This document shows positions 25,926 to 35,358 of a DNA stretch of 64,000 bases, piece after piece. The stretch covers positions 21,604 to 85,603 of the forward strand of contig NZ_WWVR01000010.1 in NCBI RefSeq assembly GCF_009883055.1. Direction: 5' to 3'. Origin of the DNA: Blautia sp. BIOML-A1 (GTDB taxonomy: Bacteria; Bacillota; Clostridia; Lachnospirales; Lachnospiraceae). Position 1 is the stretch's first letter. Every line of letters begins with the position of its first letter. The position numbers and the translations under genes are program-made. The notes beneath the pieces are model-generated. The model was not told the DNA's origin. It saw nothing but the letters and a program-made list of their open reading frames with translations, and made no database searches.

Positions 25926-28343
25926 TCAGTCTTCTCTCAGGGAACAATCCCCCTCTGTCACAGAAAGATTCGGGCTGTAATACGGGTCTCCCATCTCAAG
26001 CTGCTGCGCCCATTTCTCCTGGAATCTCTTTACCTCTTTATCAAAACGGAACTGTTTTTCCGGTGTATCTTCCAGTCCCCTTGATTTTGATTCATAATGA
26101 TACAGCTCTGCATAAGGTGTAAAAACAATCTTCTTTCCTGACGCACGGAATTTCATGCACAGATCAATATCGTTAAATGCCACCTGGAAGGTTTCATCAA
26201 AACCTTTCACCGAATCAAATTCAGATTTTTTTACCATCATGCAGGCTGCCGTCACTGCACTGATCTCCTGCACGCTGATCATACGTCCAAAATATCCCGG
26301 ATCTTCTCTGGAAGCACGGCACATAATATGCCCTGCAATTCCGCCAAGTCCCAGAACAACGCCCGCATGCTGGATCGTATCATCCGGATAGTACAGTTTT
26401 GCTCCCACAGCCGCCACATTTTCCTGCTGACAGTTCTGGAGCATTTCCTCGATCCAGTCAGGTGTCAGGATTTCCACATCATTATTCAGAAACAGAAGGT
26501 ATTCACCCTGTGCTTCCTCTGCAGCAAAATTATTGATCGCAGAATAGTTGAATTCTTTTTCCCAGGTCAGCACCCTTACCTTCGGATAGCGCTCCGGAAG
26601 TTTTTTATAATATTCAAAGGTTTCTTCCTTCTCGCTGTTATTCTCCACGATCAGAACCTCGTAATTACGGTAGGTGGATTTCCGTGACATGGAAAAAAGG
26701 CACAGTTCCAGATCATCTGTATGATCCTTGTTCGGAATGATGATCGATACCATAGGATTTCCCTGAACCTTTATATGGCTTCTGTACCAGCCCGGACGCT
26801 CCGTCATATCTACCTTCGCATCAATTCCCATTCTCTGATAATGCTCACGGATAGCTTTTCTTCCCGCCTCATAGGCATATGCCTTGCTGGAAGGATCTGC
26901 CGCAGTGGAATCCATGTGACATCTCCAGTGATACAGCACTTTCGGGATATGTGTGATCTTCTTCGCCTTTTCACAGCAGCGTAAGATAAAATCAAAATCC
27001 TGTGCCCCGTCAAATTCCGAACGGAGCATTCCGGTTTCATCTGTCAGACTTTTTCTGACTACAAAAATATGACAGATATAATTGTTTTCCCTCAGACGAA
27101 AGAGATTAAAATCTGGCTTGAAATTCGGGTCAAAATAGTGCTGCCCGTCCATACTGACCTTATCCTCATCTGTGTAGACCACATCTGCATCTGTGTCATT
27201 TATGGCTTTTACGATTTCATAAAGAGCATCCGGCTCCAGTGTGTCATCATGATCACAGAACATGAGATACTCGCCCTTCGCCAGTTCTGCCGCCGCATTT
27301 GTATTGGCTGAAATACCCCCGTTTTCTTTCAGTTTCTGATAAACAATACGTTTTTCTCTTCCGTAATGTTTTTCAAGAAACTCCTTCGCCTTATCATCCG
27401 GACTTCCGTCGGCCAGACACAGCTGCCAGTTTTCGTAAGACTGTCTGCGGACAGATTCGATCAGCTCCTTAAGATACGGAAGCGGTGTACAGTACAGCGG
27501 AATTACAATGCTGATCAACGGTTTCTGTGCAAAAGAAGCATGCTTCTGCCTGCGGAGTACCCGCTTATCTGCTTTATGCCGTGCGAGCCACGCTTCATAA
27601 CCGCCCTCAGCCACATTTTCTTTTCCAAAGAGTCTGCCAAAGAGTCCCTTCGGCTTATTTTCTTTTCGGAGTGCTTCAATATCAATATTACATGTTTTTG
27701 TGACAGAATCACCGCAGAAATGAAGAATGATCTCTCTTCCTTTGATTTCCGGAAGTGCCGCTGATATGCGAAATCCAATTTCCTGCATCTTATATTCTTC
27801 ATCAAGATTTCTTCGTTCAACCACATCCGGTCTGCGTCCGCGGCTAATCCGGCAGTCCAGAAGTGACGCGTCCTCCTGATGCACAGTCACATCCACGCTT
27901 CCCCTCTGGTCAACAACCCAGCCCTGGATCTCCAGCATCGTATCGTAAAGGATCTCTACCCGGTCCAGGTGATATTCTACCAGATTTTCCTTGATCAGCT
28001 CATCAAGCTCCTCTGCATTGATCTCCCAGATACTGATGCGTTCCTCGTCATGACGGAGAAACAATTCCAGACTCTGATATTTTTCTGCCAGCTTCAGTAC
28101 CTCCGGAATCCGGACTGTAAATCCGGGAAGAAAATCACCGAATTCACAGCCAAGTGCCTGTGCGACATCCGGTCGTTCTCTTCGCTGGATCTGCGGAAGC
28201 TCAACAGTGTCATAGCCATCTCCCAGAAGTTCAAACTCATATACTTTTCTTTCCGGATGTGCATACCAGCCATCCAGGCTCAGAACATGTCCATGTCTGT
28301 CATCGTAACGTTCTTCATCTATGCTGAAACAAAAATTTTCCAT
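25926..28343 (-). CDS. Dual-domain family 2 glycosyltransferase with N-terminal beta-rich extension (paralogue)
   Basis: 805 residues with the same layout as the gene at 23459: beta-rich N-terminus (1-250, two repeats of a YDT-type and GWVVDQRG-type unit), GT-A domain one at about 277-515 (VIPLYCTPLPY, FCDHDDTLE, YTDEDKVS, EFDGAQDFDF) and domain two at about 535-780 (VSIIIPNKDH, VENNSEKE, FLNNDVEI, AFNDIDLCMKFR). Tandem duplication with divergence is clear. It sits 10 bp after the methyltransferase-kinase gene and 22 bp before the 23459 gene, in the export operon. Confidence 0.88.
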   Translation of the reverse strand: MENFCFSIDEERYDDRHGHVLSLDGWYAHPERKVYEFELLGDGYDTVELPQIQRRERPDVAQALGCEFGDFLPGFTVRIPEVLKLAEKYQSLELFLRHDEERISIWEINAEELDELIKENLVEYHLDRVEILYDTMLEIQGWVVDQRGSVDVTVHQEDASLLDCRISRGRRPDVVERRNLDEEYKMQEIGFRISAALPEIKGREIILHFCGDSVTKTCNIDIEALRKENKPKGLFGRLFGKENVAEGGYEAWLARHKADKRVLRRQKHASFAQKPLISIVIPLYCTPLPYLKELIESVRRQSYENWQLCLADGSPDDKAKEFLEKHYGREKRIVYQKLKENGGISANTNAAAELAKGEYLMFCDHDDTLEPDALYEIVKAINDTDADVVYTDEDKVSMDGQHYFDPNFKPDFNLFRLRENNYICHIFVVRKSLTDETGMLRSEFDGAQDFDFILRCCEKAKKITHIPKVLYHWRCHMDSTAADPSSKAYAYEAGRKAIREHYQRMGIDAKVDMTERPGWYRSHIKVQGNPMVSIIIPNKDHTDDLELCLFSMSRKSTYRNYEVLIVENNSEKEETFEYYKKLPERYPKVRVLTWEKEFNYSAINNFAAEEAQGEYLLFLNNDVEILTPDWIEEMLQNCQQENVAAVGAKLYYPDDTIQHAGVVLGLGGIAGHIMCRASREDPGYFGRMISVQEISAVTAACMMVKKSEFDSVKGFDETFQVAFNDIDLCMKFRASGKKIVFTPYAELYHYESKSRGLEDTPEKQFRFDKEVKRFQEKWAQQLEMGDPYYSPNLSVTEGDCSLRED

Positions 28344-28353
28344 GTTCTATCCC

Positions 28354-30537
28354 CTACTTATTTTTCTTGATGCTGCGGTACAATTTCCAGACTCTGGTGT
28401 TTTCCATCTGCCGGATTTTCTCGTTCAGATGACGGATCTCCATATCCTTCTGTGAAGACACCTGTGAGAATTTCCGCCAGAATTCTTCTCTGGCTTCCTG
28501 CTCTTTCAATACCTCGATTTCAATATCCAGTGTATTTTCCTGAATATCATCGATGATAAACTGCGGATCACCTGCTCCGAAATAATATTTTCCATCTCCC
28601 ATATCAAATCCGTTGGTCTGGAAAATAACCGGTCTGCCGTCTTCAAATGCAAGTTTCCTAAGAAGAAGTCCGCCCATTGCCTCACCGGGATCCAGGCGCA
28701 GTCTCTTTACTCCCTGCGGGATCCGTATTTTCAGACAAAGACCTGCCTTTGCCATCGGATAAATCTCCGAATCATTTTCACTGAAATCTTTACCTCTGTC
28801 ATAAAAAACCTGAAGTTTTCTTTCCGCCCCCGCAATACGAAGCTGTTCATAGAATGACAATGCATCGGCTTTTCCCGGAGAGACATCTTCATACATATCA
28901 AGAAGCGGAACATGGCTGCCCTTGATATAATTCTGGAAATTGTGCTCCATCTCTTCATATACTTCCAGTTCCCTCGCTGTAAGTCCGGCCTTGCTGTAGA
29001 AATCCAGATCTTTCAGTGCACGGCGTTTGCCGTCGCTTTCCAGATAATAGTGGATCATCCTGTAAATTATATAATTAGCAGGAACAGGGAAACGGAAAGA
29101 CCATTCATAATCGATCACGGAAACCCTGTCGTCATCGATCAGGATATTGGCCGGTACCAGGTCAATGTTTGAGATTCCACTGCAGGAAAATGTACCTTCC
29201 AGTGAAACATTTCCGAATACTTTGACAAATTCCGGTGTCTTATAAAATGTCTCTCTGCTGTGGATCCGGCGTACTTTATCAATATAATGGAACAGAAGCT
29301 TCTCTGCTTCTTCGTTCCTGCCCTGCTTCACAAAGATATCCAGATGTTCTTCCAGTGTCCTGCCTTTGAGAAATTCCAACTGTACTCCCTGTTTATCCAG
29401 CGTGCACTGATTCAGTTCCAGCCCTTCTTTTGCATAGATCCTTGACATTTCTCTGGAGATGGATTCCAGATTCTTTACATGGGCTTCCGCCGCTGTTTCT
29501 GTTGGGACTTTCCGCACAAATACATCTTTTTTGTTATGTTTACAGATATCTGTACGAAGTGCGAATTTTGCTGATCTTTCATTTGAAAACTTAGAATATA
29601 CTGTTTCAATTTCCGGTTTTTCTTTTCCGATCAGAAGCAGAAAGGAATTTGAAAATGTCGGGAACAGATCGTTATCCAGGAGAGAATCATACACCGGAGA
29701 TTCCTGAAAAAGCTGCAGACGAAGTCTGTCATAATTGGTTTCCAGCCTGTTCAGTTCTCCTTTGAACGGAAGACGCTCATCTGAATAAATAGTCATTGGA
29801 AGTTTATAATCCGGGAATGGATAATACCAGGATGCTTTGAGACCACCTGCTTCTTTGAGAATCGAACCAAACTCTTTCTTTGTAAATGTCTTCACTCCGC
29901 TGGTAGTCGGATAGCCTTCCAGTCCTTCAAACAATGTACCAAAATGATCCTCTGTACAGCCTGCCCAGTATTTCAGACCAAAACGGTTTTCGATTGCAAG
30001 GACGATCTTTCCATCCGGCTTGAGATGCCTGGAAATGATCTTCAGAAAATCCACATACGGTGTATCACTCTGGATATAAGCCTCTCCATACTCAAATACG
30101 CCAATAAGTGTGATATAATCATATTTTTCTGTGAGATTCTTCTCAATATCCTGGAAATTTCCCATGAGAATCTTGAGATTATCAAAAGCCTTATGTCTGT
30201 TGGCATTGATCAGACTTCTTTTGCGTGACAGTTCAATACAGGTCACCTTCTTTGCTTTTTTGCACAGAGCACCTGTTACCGCACCACAGCCGGAGCCAAT
30301 CTCCAGAACGTTTTCCTCTCCTGTAAACGGAAGCCAGCTTAAGATATTTTCTCTTATATGTGAAAAATGATACAGGATCGGCCAGCTTTTGCGCTCTGCG
30401 ATCACCTGATTCCATTCTTCCTCCGGATAAGTTCTGGCGATCTCAAGCATCTCATCTTCGATCGCACCGTCCGTATATAAATCTTTTCCCGGATAATACG
30501 TATCATCCAGCACAACCTGTCCTATTTTTTCACTCAT
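28354..30537 (-). CDS. Methyltransferase-kinase fusion with C-terminal coiled coil, WbdD-like
   Basis: 727 residues. Domain 1 (about 60-240) is a class I SAM methyltransferase with LEIGSGCG (78-85). Domain 2 (about 315-545) looks like an aminoglycoside/LPS-kinase fold: candidate ATP Lys343, hinge LEFLKGRTLEEHL, catalytic IDLVPANIL (Asp459, Asn464) and metal VIDYEW (Asp476, Glu478). A beta-rich domain (about 590-672) leads to a coiled coil (about 674-715). Methyltransferase + kinase + coiled coil beside wzm/wzt is the layout of WbdD, which caps E. coli O8/O9a chains by phosphorylation/methylation and sets chain length. The gene overlaps wzt by 4 bp (ATGA). The capping role is inferred from layout and context. 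Confidence 0.82.
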   Translation of the reverse strand: MSEKIGQVVLDDTYYPGKDLYTDGAIEDEMLEIARTYPEEEWNQVIAERKSWPILYHFSHIRENILSWLPFTGEENVLEIGSGCGAVTGALCKKAKKVTCIELSRKRSLINANRHKAFDNLKILMGNFQDIEKNLTEKYDYITLIGVFEYGEAYIQSDTPYVDFLKIISRHLKPDGKIVLAIENRFGLKYWAGCTEDHFGTLFEGLEGYPTTSGVKTFTKKEFGSILKEAGGLKASWYYPFPDYKLPMTIYSDERLPFKGELNRLETNYDRLRLQLFQESPVYDSLLDNDLFPTFSNSFLLLIGKEKPEIETVYSKFSNERSAKFALRTDICKHNKKDVFVRKVPTETAAEAHVKNLESISREMSRIYAKEGLELNQCTLDKQGVQLEFLKGRTLEEHLDIFVKQGRNEEAEKLLFHYIDKVRRIHSRETFYKTPEFVKVFGNVSLEGTFSCSGISNIDLVPANILIDDDRVSVIDYEWSFRFPVPANYIIYRMIHYYLESDGKRRALKDLDFYSKAGLTARELEVYEEMEHNFQNYIKGSHVPLLDMYEDVSPGKADALSFYEQLRIAGAERKLQVFYDRGKDFSENDSEIYPMAKAGLCLKIRIPQGVKRLRLDPGEAMGGLLLRKLAFEDGRPVIFQTNGFDMGDGKYYFGAGDPQFIIDDIQENTLDIEIEVLKEQEAREEFWRKFSQVSSQKDMEIRHLNEKIRQMENTRVWKLYRSIKKNK

Positions 30538-31790
30538 TTTTCTTCTCCGTAATGTATCTCTACTTTTGAGTCCATATCATAAAAACCTACAGTATTCTGT
30601 TCAGAAACAACTGTAATATTACATGCATCATAGAGTCTGTGGAAAACTGTAAATTCTCCGTCCCTGTATCCGGTACAGCCAAATGCCAGCAGATATTCTC
30701 CGCCCTGAAGGAACATCTTCTGCGTAAAAGTTACGGTACAGGTATCGCCCTCATCAGAATGCTCAATATGCATCTTTTCAAACATGGTATTGGTTCCTGT
30801 GATCTCCGTACCCTTAATATCCTTGAAGGTATATGCCATGATCGGTTCCTGGATTGCTTCATGGAACACAACCTTCATGCGAATCTGGAAAGTACTTCCC
30901 TTCTCTATGGTATTGGTTGACCTTCCTTTGTCATCGATCACTGCAAAGTCTGTGATCTCAGCAAGCTTACTTCCATACTCCAGCATATTCGGATTGACCT
31001 GGAACTCTTCGCTCCAGCTCTCCTTTGGTTTTTCCTCCTGAATCTGCTGTTTTGCAGGATCCTGTCCCACCAGAAGCTGCTTATACATATCAACCATCTG
31101 CTTCGGTGAACCTTCCTCCAGCTTCACGCCTTTGTTCAGAAGTACAACCCTGTCACAGTATCTTGCGATACTGCTCAGATCATGACTTACAAAAAGGATG
31201 GTCCTTCCCATCTTCTTAAATTCTTCAAACTTACGATAACATTTTGCCTGAAAAAAGACATCTCCTACAGAAAGTGCCTCATCTACGATCAGGATCTCCG
31301 GATCAATGTTGATCGCCACGGCAAAAGCCAGACGGACAAACATACCACTGGAATATGCCTTGACCGGCTGATGAACAAAATCACCGATGTCCGCAAAATC
31401 CAGAATATCCTGCAGGCGTGCATCTATCTCCTCTCTGGAAAATCCCATCATGGTTCCATTGAGATAGACATTTTCAATTCCGGTATATTCCATATTAAAT
31501 CCGGCTCCAAGTTCCAGAAGCGCAGAAATACGTCCATCTACCACAACTTCGCCGCCGGTTGGATTCAGTACACCGGTGATGATCTTAAGAATTGTGGATT
31601 TACCGGAACCATTGGTTCCGATAATCCCCACAGTCTCTCCTCTTTTTACTTCAAAACTCACATCCCGCAGTGCATAATGCTCCCGCACCGGAACCTTAAA
31701 TCCCAGTGCCTCCTTCAGACGGTCTGAGGGTTTGTTATATAATTTGTACATCTTATCCAGATGCTTTACCTGAATTGCAAATTCACTCAT
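30534..31790 (-). CDS. Polysaccharide ABC transporter ATPase with C-terminal cargo-binding domain (Wzt type)
   Basis: 418 residues. The nucleotide-binding domain has Walker A GTNGSGKST (about 58-66), a YSSGM signature and Walker B ILIVDE. A linker (about 245) leads to a beta-sandwich domain (about 260-415; YGSKLAEITDFAVIDDKG onward) of the Wzt C-terminal type, which in E. coli O8/O9a recognises the finished, capped glycan. TagH of teichoic acid export lacks this kind of domain. A longer frame from 31820 exists, but GGAG six bases before the ATG at 31790 fixes the start, 13 bp after the permease stop. Confidence 0.9.
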   Translation of the reverse strand: MSEFAIQVKHLDKMYKLYNKPSDRLKEALGFKVPVREHYALRDVSFEVKRGETVGIIGTNGSGKSTILKIITGVLNPTGGEVVVDGRISALLELGAGFNMEYTGIENVYLNGTMMGFSREEIDARLQDILDFADIGDFVHQPVKAYSSGMFVRLAFAVAINIDPEILIVDEALSVGDVFFQAKCYRKFEEFKKMGRTILFVSHDLSSIARYCDRVVLLNKGVKLEEGSPKQMVDMYKQLLVGQDPAKQQIQEEKPKESWSEEFQVNPNMLEYGSKLAEITDFAVIDDKGRSTNTIEKGSTFQIRMKVVFHEAIQEPIMAYTFKDIKGTEITGTNTMFEKMHIEHSDEGDTCTVTFTQKMFLQGGEYLLAFGCTGYRDGEFTVFHRLYDACNITVVSEQNTVGFYDMDSKVEIHYGEEK

Positions 31791-31803
31791 TCTACTCTCC
31801 ACA

Positions 31804-32610
31804 TTACAGTACATCCGCAAAATGTACCTGAAGTTTTTTGAACAGTCTGGTTCCGAAAATAAATACTGCCGCTGTAAACACCCAGAAATAAAGTGTCAGC
31901 ACCGGATGCTCCCAGATTGCTACCTTGCCGATAAGAGAATCCCGGTATCCCTGAACGATATAAAACAGCGGATTCAATTTCAGTATCTTCTGAAGGATCC
32001 CGCCCAGTCCAAGATCATTGAAATCCCACATGATCGGAGTCACCCAGACTCCCACCTGAAGGGCAATGTTGATGATCTGACTCAGATCGCGAAAGAAAAC
32101 AACTGCCGCACTCGTCATATAAGTCAGTGCAAGGATCAACATAAAAATACAGAAGCTGTAATAAATAAGCTGCAGTGCATAAAGGCTCGGCGGATAGCCC
32201 ATAAAGGTATAGATCACCAGCAGGATCACAACAAAAAAGGCATGTACAAACACTGCTGAGAATACTTTGACTACCGGCAGAATGCGGATATTAAACACCA
32301 CCTTCTTGACCAGATAATTGTATTCCAGAAGTGCATTTGTTCCTCCTGTGAGTCCCTCCTGAAAGAAAAACCATGGAATCAGACCTGCGATCAGCCAGAG
32401 CACAAACGGAACGCCTTTGTCCGATCCGTTTCTGAGCGCCAGCCCAAACACAAACCAGTATACGCAGATCGTAACGATCGGCTGGATGAATGCCCAGACC
32501 GTTCCAAAATAGGAACCGGCATATTTAGTTTTGAAATCATTTTTTGCCAGAGAAAAGACTAATCTTCTGTTTTTGTAGATTTCTCCGGGCAGCCAGGTAT
32601 TTTTATTCAA
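31804..32610 (-). CDS. Polysaccharide ABC-2 transporter permease (Wzm/TagG type)
   Basis: 268 residues, six membrane helices, with the N-terminal amphipathic SLAKNDFKTKYAGSYFGTVWAFIQP typical of polysaccharide exporters and the NPLFYIVQGYRD motif before the last helices. Partners with the Wzt-type ATPase at 30534 to move undecaprenyl-linked polymer across the membrane. It starts at TTG, overlapping the rfbC stop as TTGA, with AGGAG nine bases upstream. Confidence 0.93.
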   Translation of the reverse strand: MNKNTWLPGEIYKNRRLVFSLAKNDFKTKYAGSYFGTVWAFIQPIVTICVYWFVFGLALRNGSDKGVPFVLWLIAGLIPWFFFQEGLTGGTNALLEYNYLVKKVVFNIRILPVVKVFSAVFVHAFFVVILLVIYTFMGYPPSLYALQLIYYSFCIFMLILALTYMTSAAVVFFRDLSQIINIALQVGVWVTPIMWDFNDLGLGGILQKILKLNPLFYIVQGYRDSLIGKVAIWEHPVLTLYFWVFTAAVFIFGTRLFKKLQVHFADVL

Positions 32611-33176
32611 TCCTTTTTACTCCTGTTTGCAGTGTATTCCTTGAGGCCTCCCCACTTCTGATCTTTCTCGGAAAGGATCAGTTCCATGTCCTCCGGGATT
32701 GGCCACTGTACACCGATATCCGGGTCATTGTAAGCAAGACCGCCCTCATCGTTCGGATGATAGAAATCTGTACATTTGTAAGCAAACTCTGCAGTATCAG
32801 AAAGAACTACAAATCCATGTGCAAAATTCTTCGGAATAAAGAACTGCTTCTTGTTCTCGGCAGACAGAACCACACCGTACCACTGTCCATAAGTTTCTGA
32901 ACCTTCTCTTAAATCTACCGCAACATCAAAAACTTCTCCGCTCACAACACGTACAAGCTTATCCTGCGGATAATTGATCTGAAAATGAAGTCCGCGAAGG
33001 ACACCTCTTCTGGAACTGGACTGGTTGTCCTGAACAAATTCCATGTCAATCCCTGCTGCCTTATAATCATTGTAATTATATGTTTCCATAAAATAACCAC
33101 GTTCATCTCCGAATACGGTCGGTGTGATAACCTTCAGTCCTTCGATATGACAGGTTTCTACTGTGATCTTACCCAT
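32607..33176 (-). CDS. rfbC: dTDP-4-dehydrorhamnose 3,5-epimerase
   Basis: Third step of dTDP-L-rhamnose synthesis. 189 residues, normal length for the cupin-fold epimerase. VFGDERGYFMETYN near the N-terminus, the catalytic His64 in LRGLHFQ, and the FIPKNFAHGF and YHPNDEGGL segments are all standard. One base after the rfbA stop and overlapping the permease gene by 4 bp; GGAGGG precedes the ATG. Confidence 0.96.
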   Translation of the reverse strand: MGKITVETCHIEGLKVITPTVFGDERGYFMETYNYNDYKAAGIDMEFVQDNQSSSRRGVLRGLHFQINYPQDKLVRVVSGEVFDVAVDLREGSETYGQWYGVVLSAENKKQFFIPKNFAHGFVVLSDTAEFAYKCTDFYHPNDEGGLAYNDPDIGVQWPIPEDMELILSEKDQKWGGLKEYTANRSKKD

Positions 33177-33177
33177 T

Positions 33178-34056
33178 TTATAATCCCTCCGCTACTTCGA
33201 TCAGATATTTTCCATAGGCAGTCTTGAGAAGTGGCTGCGCCAGCTCAACAAGCTGCTCCTTTGTGATAAATCCACGTTTGTACGCAATCTCTTCAATGCA
33301 GGAAATATAAAGTCCCTGACGTTTCTGGAATGCTGCAACAAAATCAGCTGCATCCAGAAGAGAATCATGATTTCCGGTATCCAGCCACGCAAAGCCGCGT
33401 CCAAGAGTCTCCACCTTAAGAGTTCCTCTTCTCAGATATTCATTGTTGATGCTGGTGATCTCAATCTCGCCTCTTGCAGACGGTTTTACATTTTTGGCAA
33501 TCTCTACAACATCATTGTCATAGAAGTAGAGTCCCGGAACTGCATAATTTGACTTCGGATGCTCCGGTTTTTCTTCGATGGAAAGTGCCTTTCCATTTTC
33601 ATCAAATTCTACGACACCATATTCTCTTGGATCCCTTACATAATATCCAAAAATAGTTGCTCCCTTTTCCTCTTCTGTGCGTTTATATGCATTCAGAAGC
33701 ACTCTTGAAAAGCTCTGTCCGTAGAAAATATTGTCTCCCAGAACAAGTGCTACAGCATCATCACCGATAAAGTCAGCACCGATGATAAAGGCATCTGCCA
33801 GTCCCCGCGGCTGTTCCTGTACTGCGTACTCAAATCTCATTCCCAGCTGACTTCCATCTCCCAGAAGTTCACGGAATACCGGAAGATCTCTCGGTGTGGA
33901 AATGATCAGAATCTCACGGATGCCAGAAAGCATCAGCGTGGAAAGTGGATAGTAGATCATCGGCTTGTCATATACCGGCATGATCTGCTTGGAAATTGCC
34001 TTGGTCAGCGGATATAATCTGGTTCCTGAACCGCCTGCTAAAATAATACCTTTCAT
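33178..34056 (-). CDS. rfbA: Glucose-1-phosphate thymidylyltransferase
   Basis: Makes dTDP-glucose from glucose-1-phosphate and dTTP, entry point for both dTDP-rhamnose and the dTDP-amino sugar. 292 residues; [14 protein letters not shown] signature (residues 5-18), [28 protein letters not shown] and [13 protein letters not shown] are all present. Its gene follows the DacA gene by 31 bp and has a strong GGAGGG site. Confidence 0.97.
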   Translation of the reverse strand: MKGIILAGGSGTRLYPLTKAISKQIMPVYDKPMIYYPLSTLMLSGIREILIISTPRDLPVFRELLGDGSQLGMRFEYAVQEQPRGLADAFIIGADFIGDDAVALVLGDNIFYGQSFSRVLLNAYKRTEEEKGATIFGYYVRDPREYGVVEFDENGKALSIEEKPEHPKSNYAVPGLYFYDNDVVEIAKNVKPSARGEIEITSINNEYLRRGTLKVETLGRGFAWLDTGNHDSLLDAADFVAAFQKRQGLYISCIEEIAYKRGFITKEQLVELAQPLLKTAYGKYLIEVAEGL

Positions 34057-34087
34057 GGATTGCCCTCCTTTTGTTTACATATCTACT

Positions 34088-35344
34088 CTAATAATTTTTA
34101 CGATGAAGCAGGATCAGAAGAATGACCAGAAGCACTCCCATTCCGGCCATCACTCCGAGAAGGATTTTGGATGTCATGGAAAATCCTTTTGTTTCATTCT
34201 GTATTTCTGATACTGCGTTTTCTGTCTGTTCTCCTACCGGAGTTTCTTCGGTTACTTCTTCCTGTACAGGTGCTTCTGTTGGTGCAGGTGTCGGATCTGC
34301 TTCCATCACATAGCCAACATATTGACCATTGTAATAATAACGGTTCATGGTCCTGCCGTTTTTGTCTGTGCTTTCTGTCGTCAGATCATTAACCGTGACT
34401 CCCTTAGGTACAGACATCTTTGTACCATTCACATCAATCGTATCGAAATTATTGAACGCATAGTCAAACAACGCTGTACTGTCTGTACAGTTGATTCCCA
34501 GATCAACCGTCCTCATAGTCACCGCAATGTATGTCCTGCCGTTTCTTTCTGCCGCAACAACCAGAGTATGCTGTGCTTCATTGGCAAAACCGGTCTTTCC
34601 ACCGATGCAGCCTTCATAATAAAGATCTGATTCTTTTGCCATAAGCGGCATATGAGTATGCATTGGTCTTGCCTCACTTAAGTTTGTTGCCGGAATTGTA
34701 TAGCCAACACTTTCAATCACTTTCCGGAACCTTGCATTCTTAAGACCAGCCTTCATGATCTTTGCAAGGTCAAGTGCACTGGTATAATGATTTTCATCCG
34801 GCAGGCCACTGGCATTTACAAAATGTGTATGCGTACAGCCAAGTTCTTTGGCTTTCTGATTCATCATATCGACAAAATTGGCCTCTGTACCGCCGACATA
34901 TTCTGCAATCTGGGCACAAACCTCATTCGCGGACTTGATATAGGCAGCAAACCAGCAGTCCTTCATCGTCATCTGCTCGCCCAGCTGGGCATTGATATTA
35001 CTGCTGTCCCAGGTCACATCACGAATTCCCGTCTCTGTAAATGTCACGACATCTTTCGGCGAACTGTTCTCAATTGCTACCAGAAGTGTCATCAGTTTCG
35101 TTGTACTTGCAGGATACCGGCATTCATTCATTCCCTTGTCATAGAGAACTGCTCCTGTATCTGCATCGATCAGAACCGCTGCCTCAGAAGTGGTCTGTGG
35201 CCCTGCCGGCCAGCTCTGGATATTGTTGGTTGCGACTGCTGCCGGAGTACCGTTTGCAGTAACGGCAGCTGCCTGTACCTGTGCAGAAAACGCCAGAATC
35301 AAAGCACTTCCCAACGCAGCTATCTGGCATATTCTTTTTTTCAT
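34088..35344 (-). CDS. D-alanyl-D-alanine carboxypeptidase (PBP5/DacA type)
   Basis: Trims the terminal D-Ala of peptidoglycan stem peptides outside the membrane. 418 residues: signal peptide (1-26), catalytic fold with SxxK Ser80-Lys83 (PASTTK), SAN 138-140 and KTG 250-252, a C-terminal beta domain, a Glu/Thr/Pro linker (about 345-385) and a membrane helix (about 391-413) with a short basic tail. All motifs are intact, unlike the paralogue at 18737. It is unusual to find it inside a polysaccharide operon, between the transaminase (14 bp) and rfbA (31 bp). Confidence 0.94.
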   Translation of the reverse strand: MKKRICQIAALGSALILAFSAQVQAAAVTANGTPAAVATNNIQSWPAGPQTTSEAAVLIDADTGAVLYDKGMNECRYPASTTKLMTLLVAIENSSPKDVVTFTETGIRDVTWDSSNINAQLGEQMTMKDCWFAAYIKSANEVCAQIAEYVGGTEANFVDMMNQKAKELGCTHTHFVNASGLPDENHYTSALDLAKIMKAGLKNARFRKVIESVGYTIPATNLSEARPMHTHMPLMAKESDLYYEGCIGGKTGFANEAQHTLVVAAERNGRTYIAVTMRTVDLGINCTDSTALFDYAFNNFDTIDVNGTKMSVPKGVTVNDLTTESTDKNGRTMNRYYYNGQYVGYVMEADPTPAPTEAPVQEEVTEETPVGEQTENAVSEIQNETKGFSMTSKILLGVMAGMGVLLVILLILLHRKNY

Positions 35345-35358
35345 TGTATTACCTCCGT

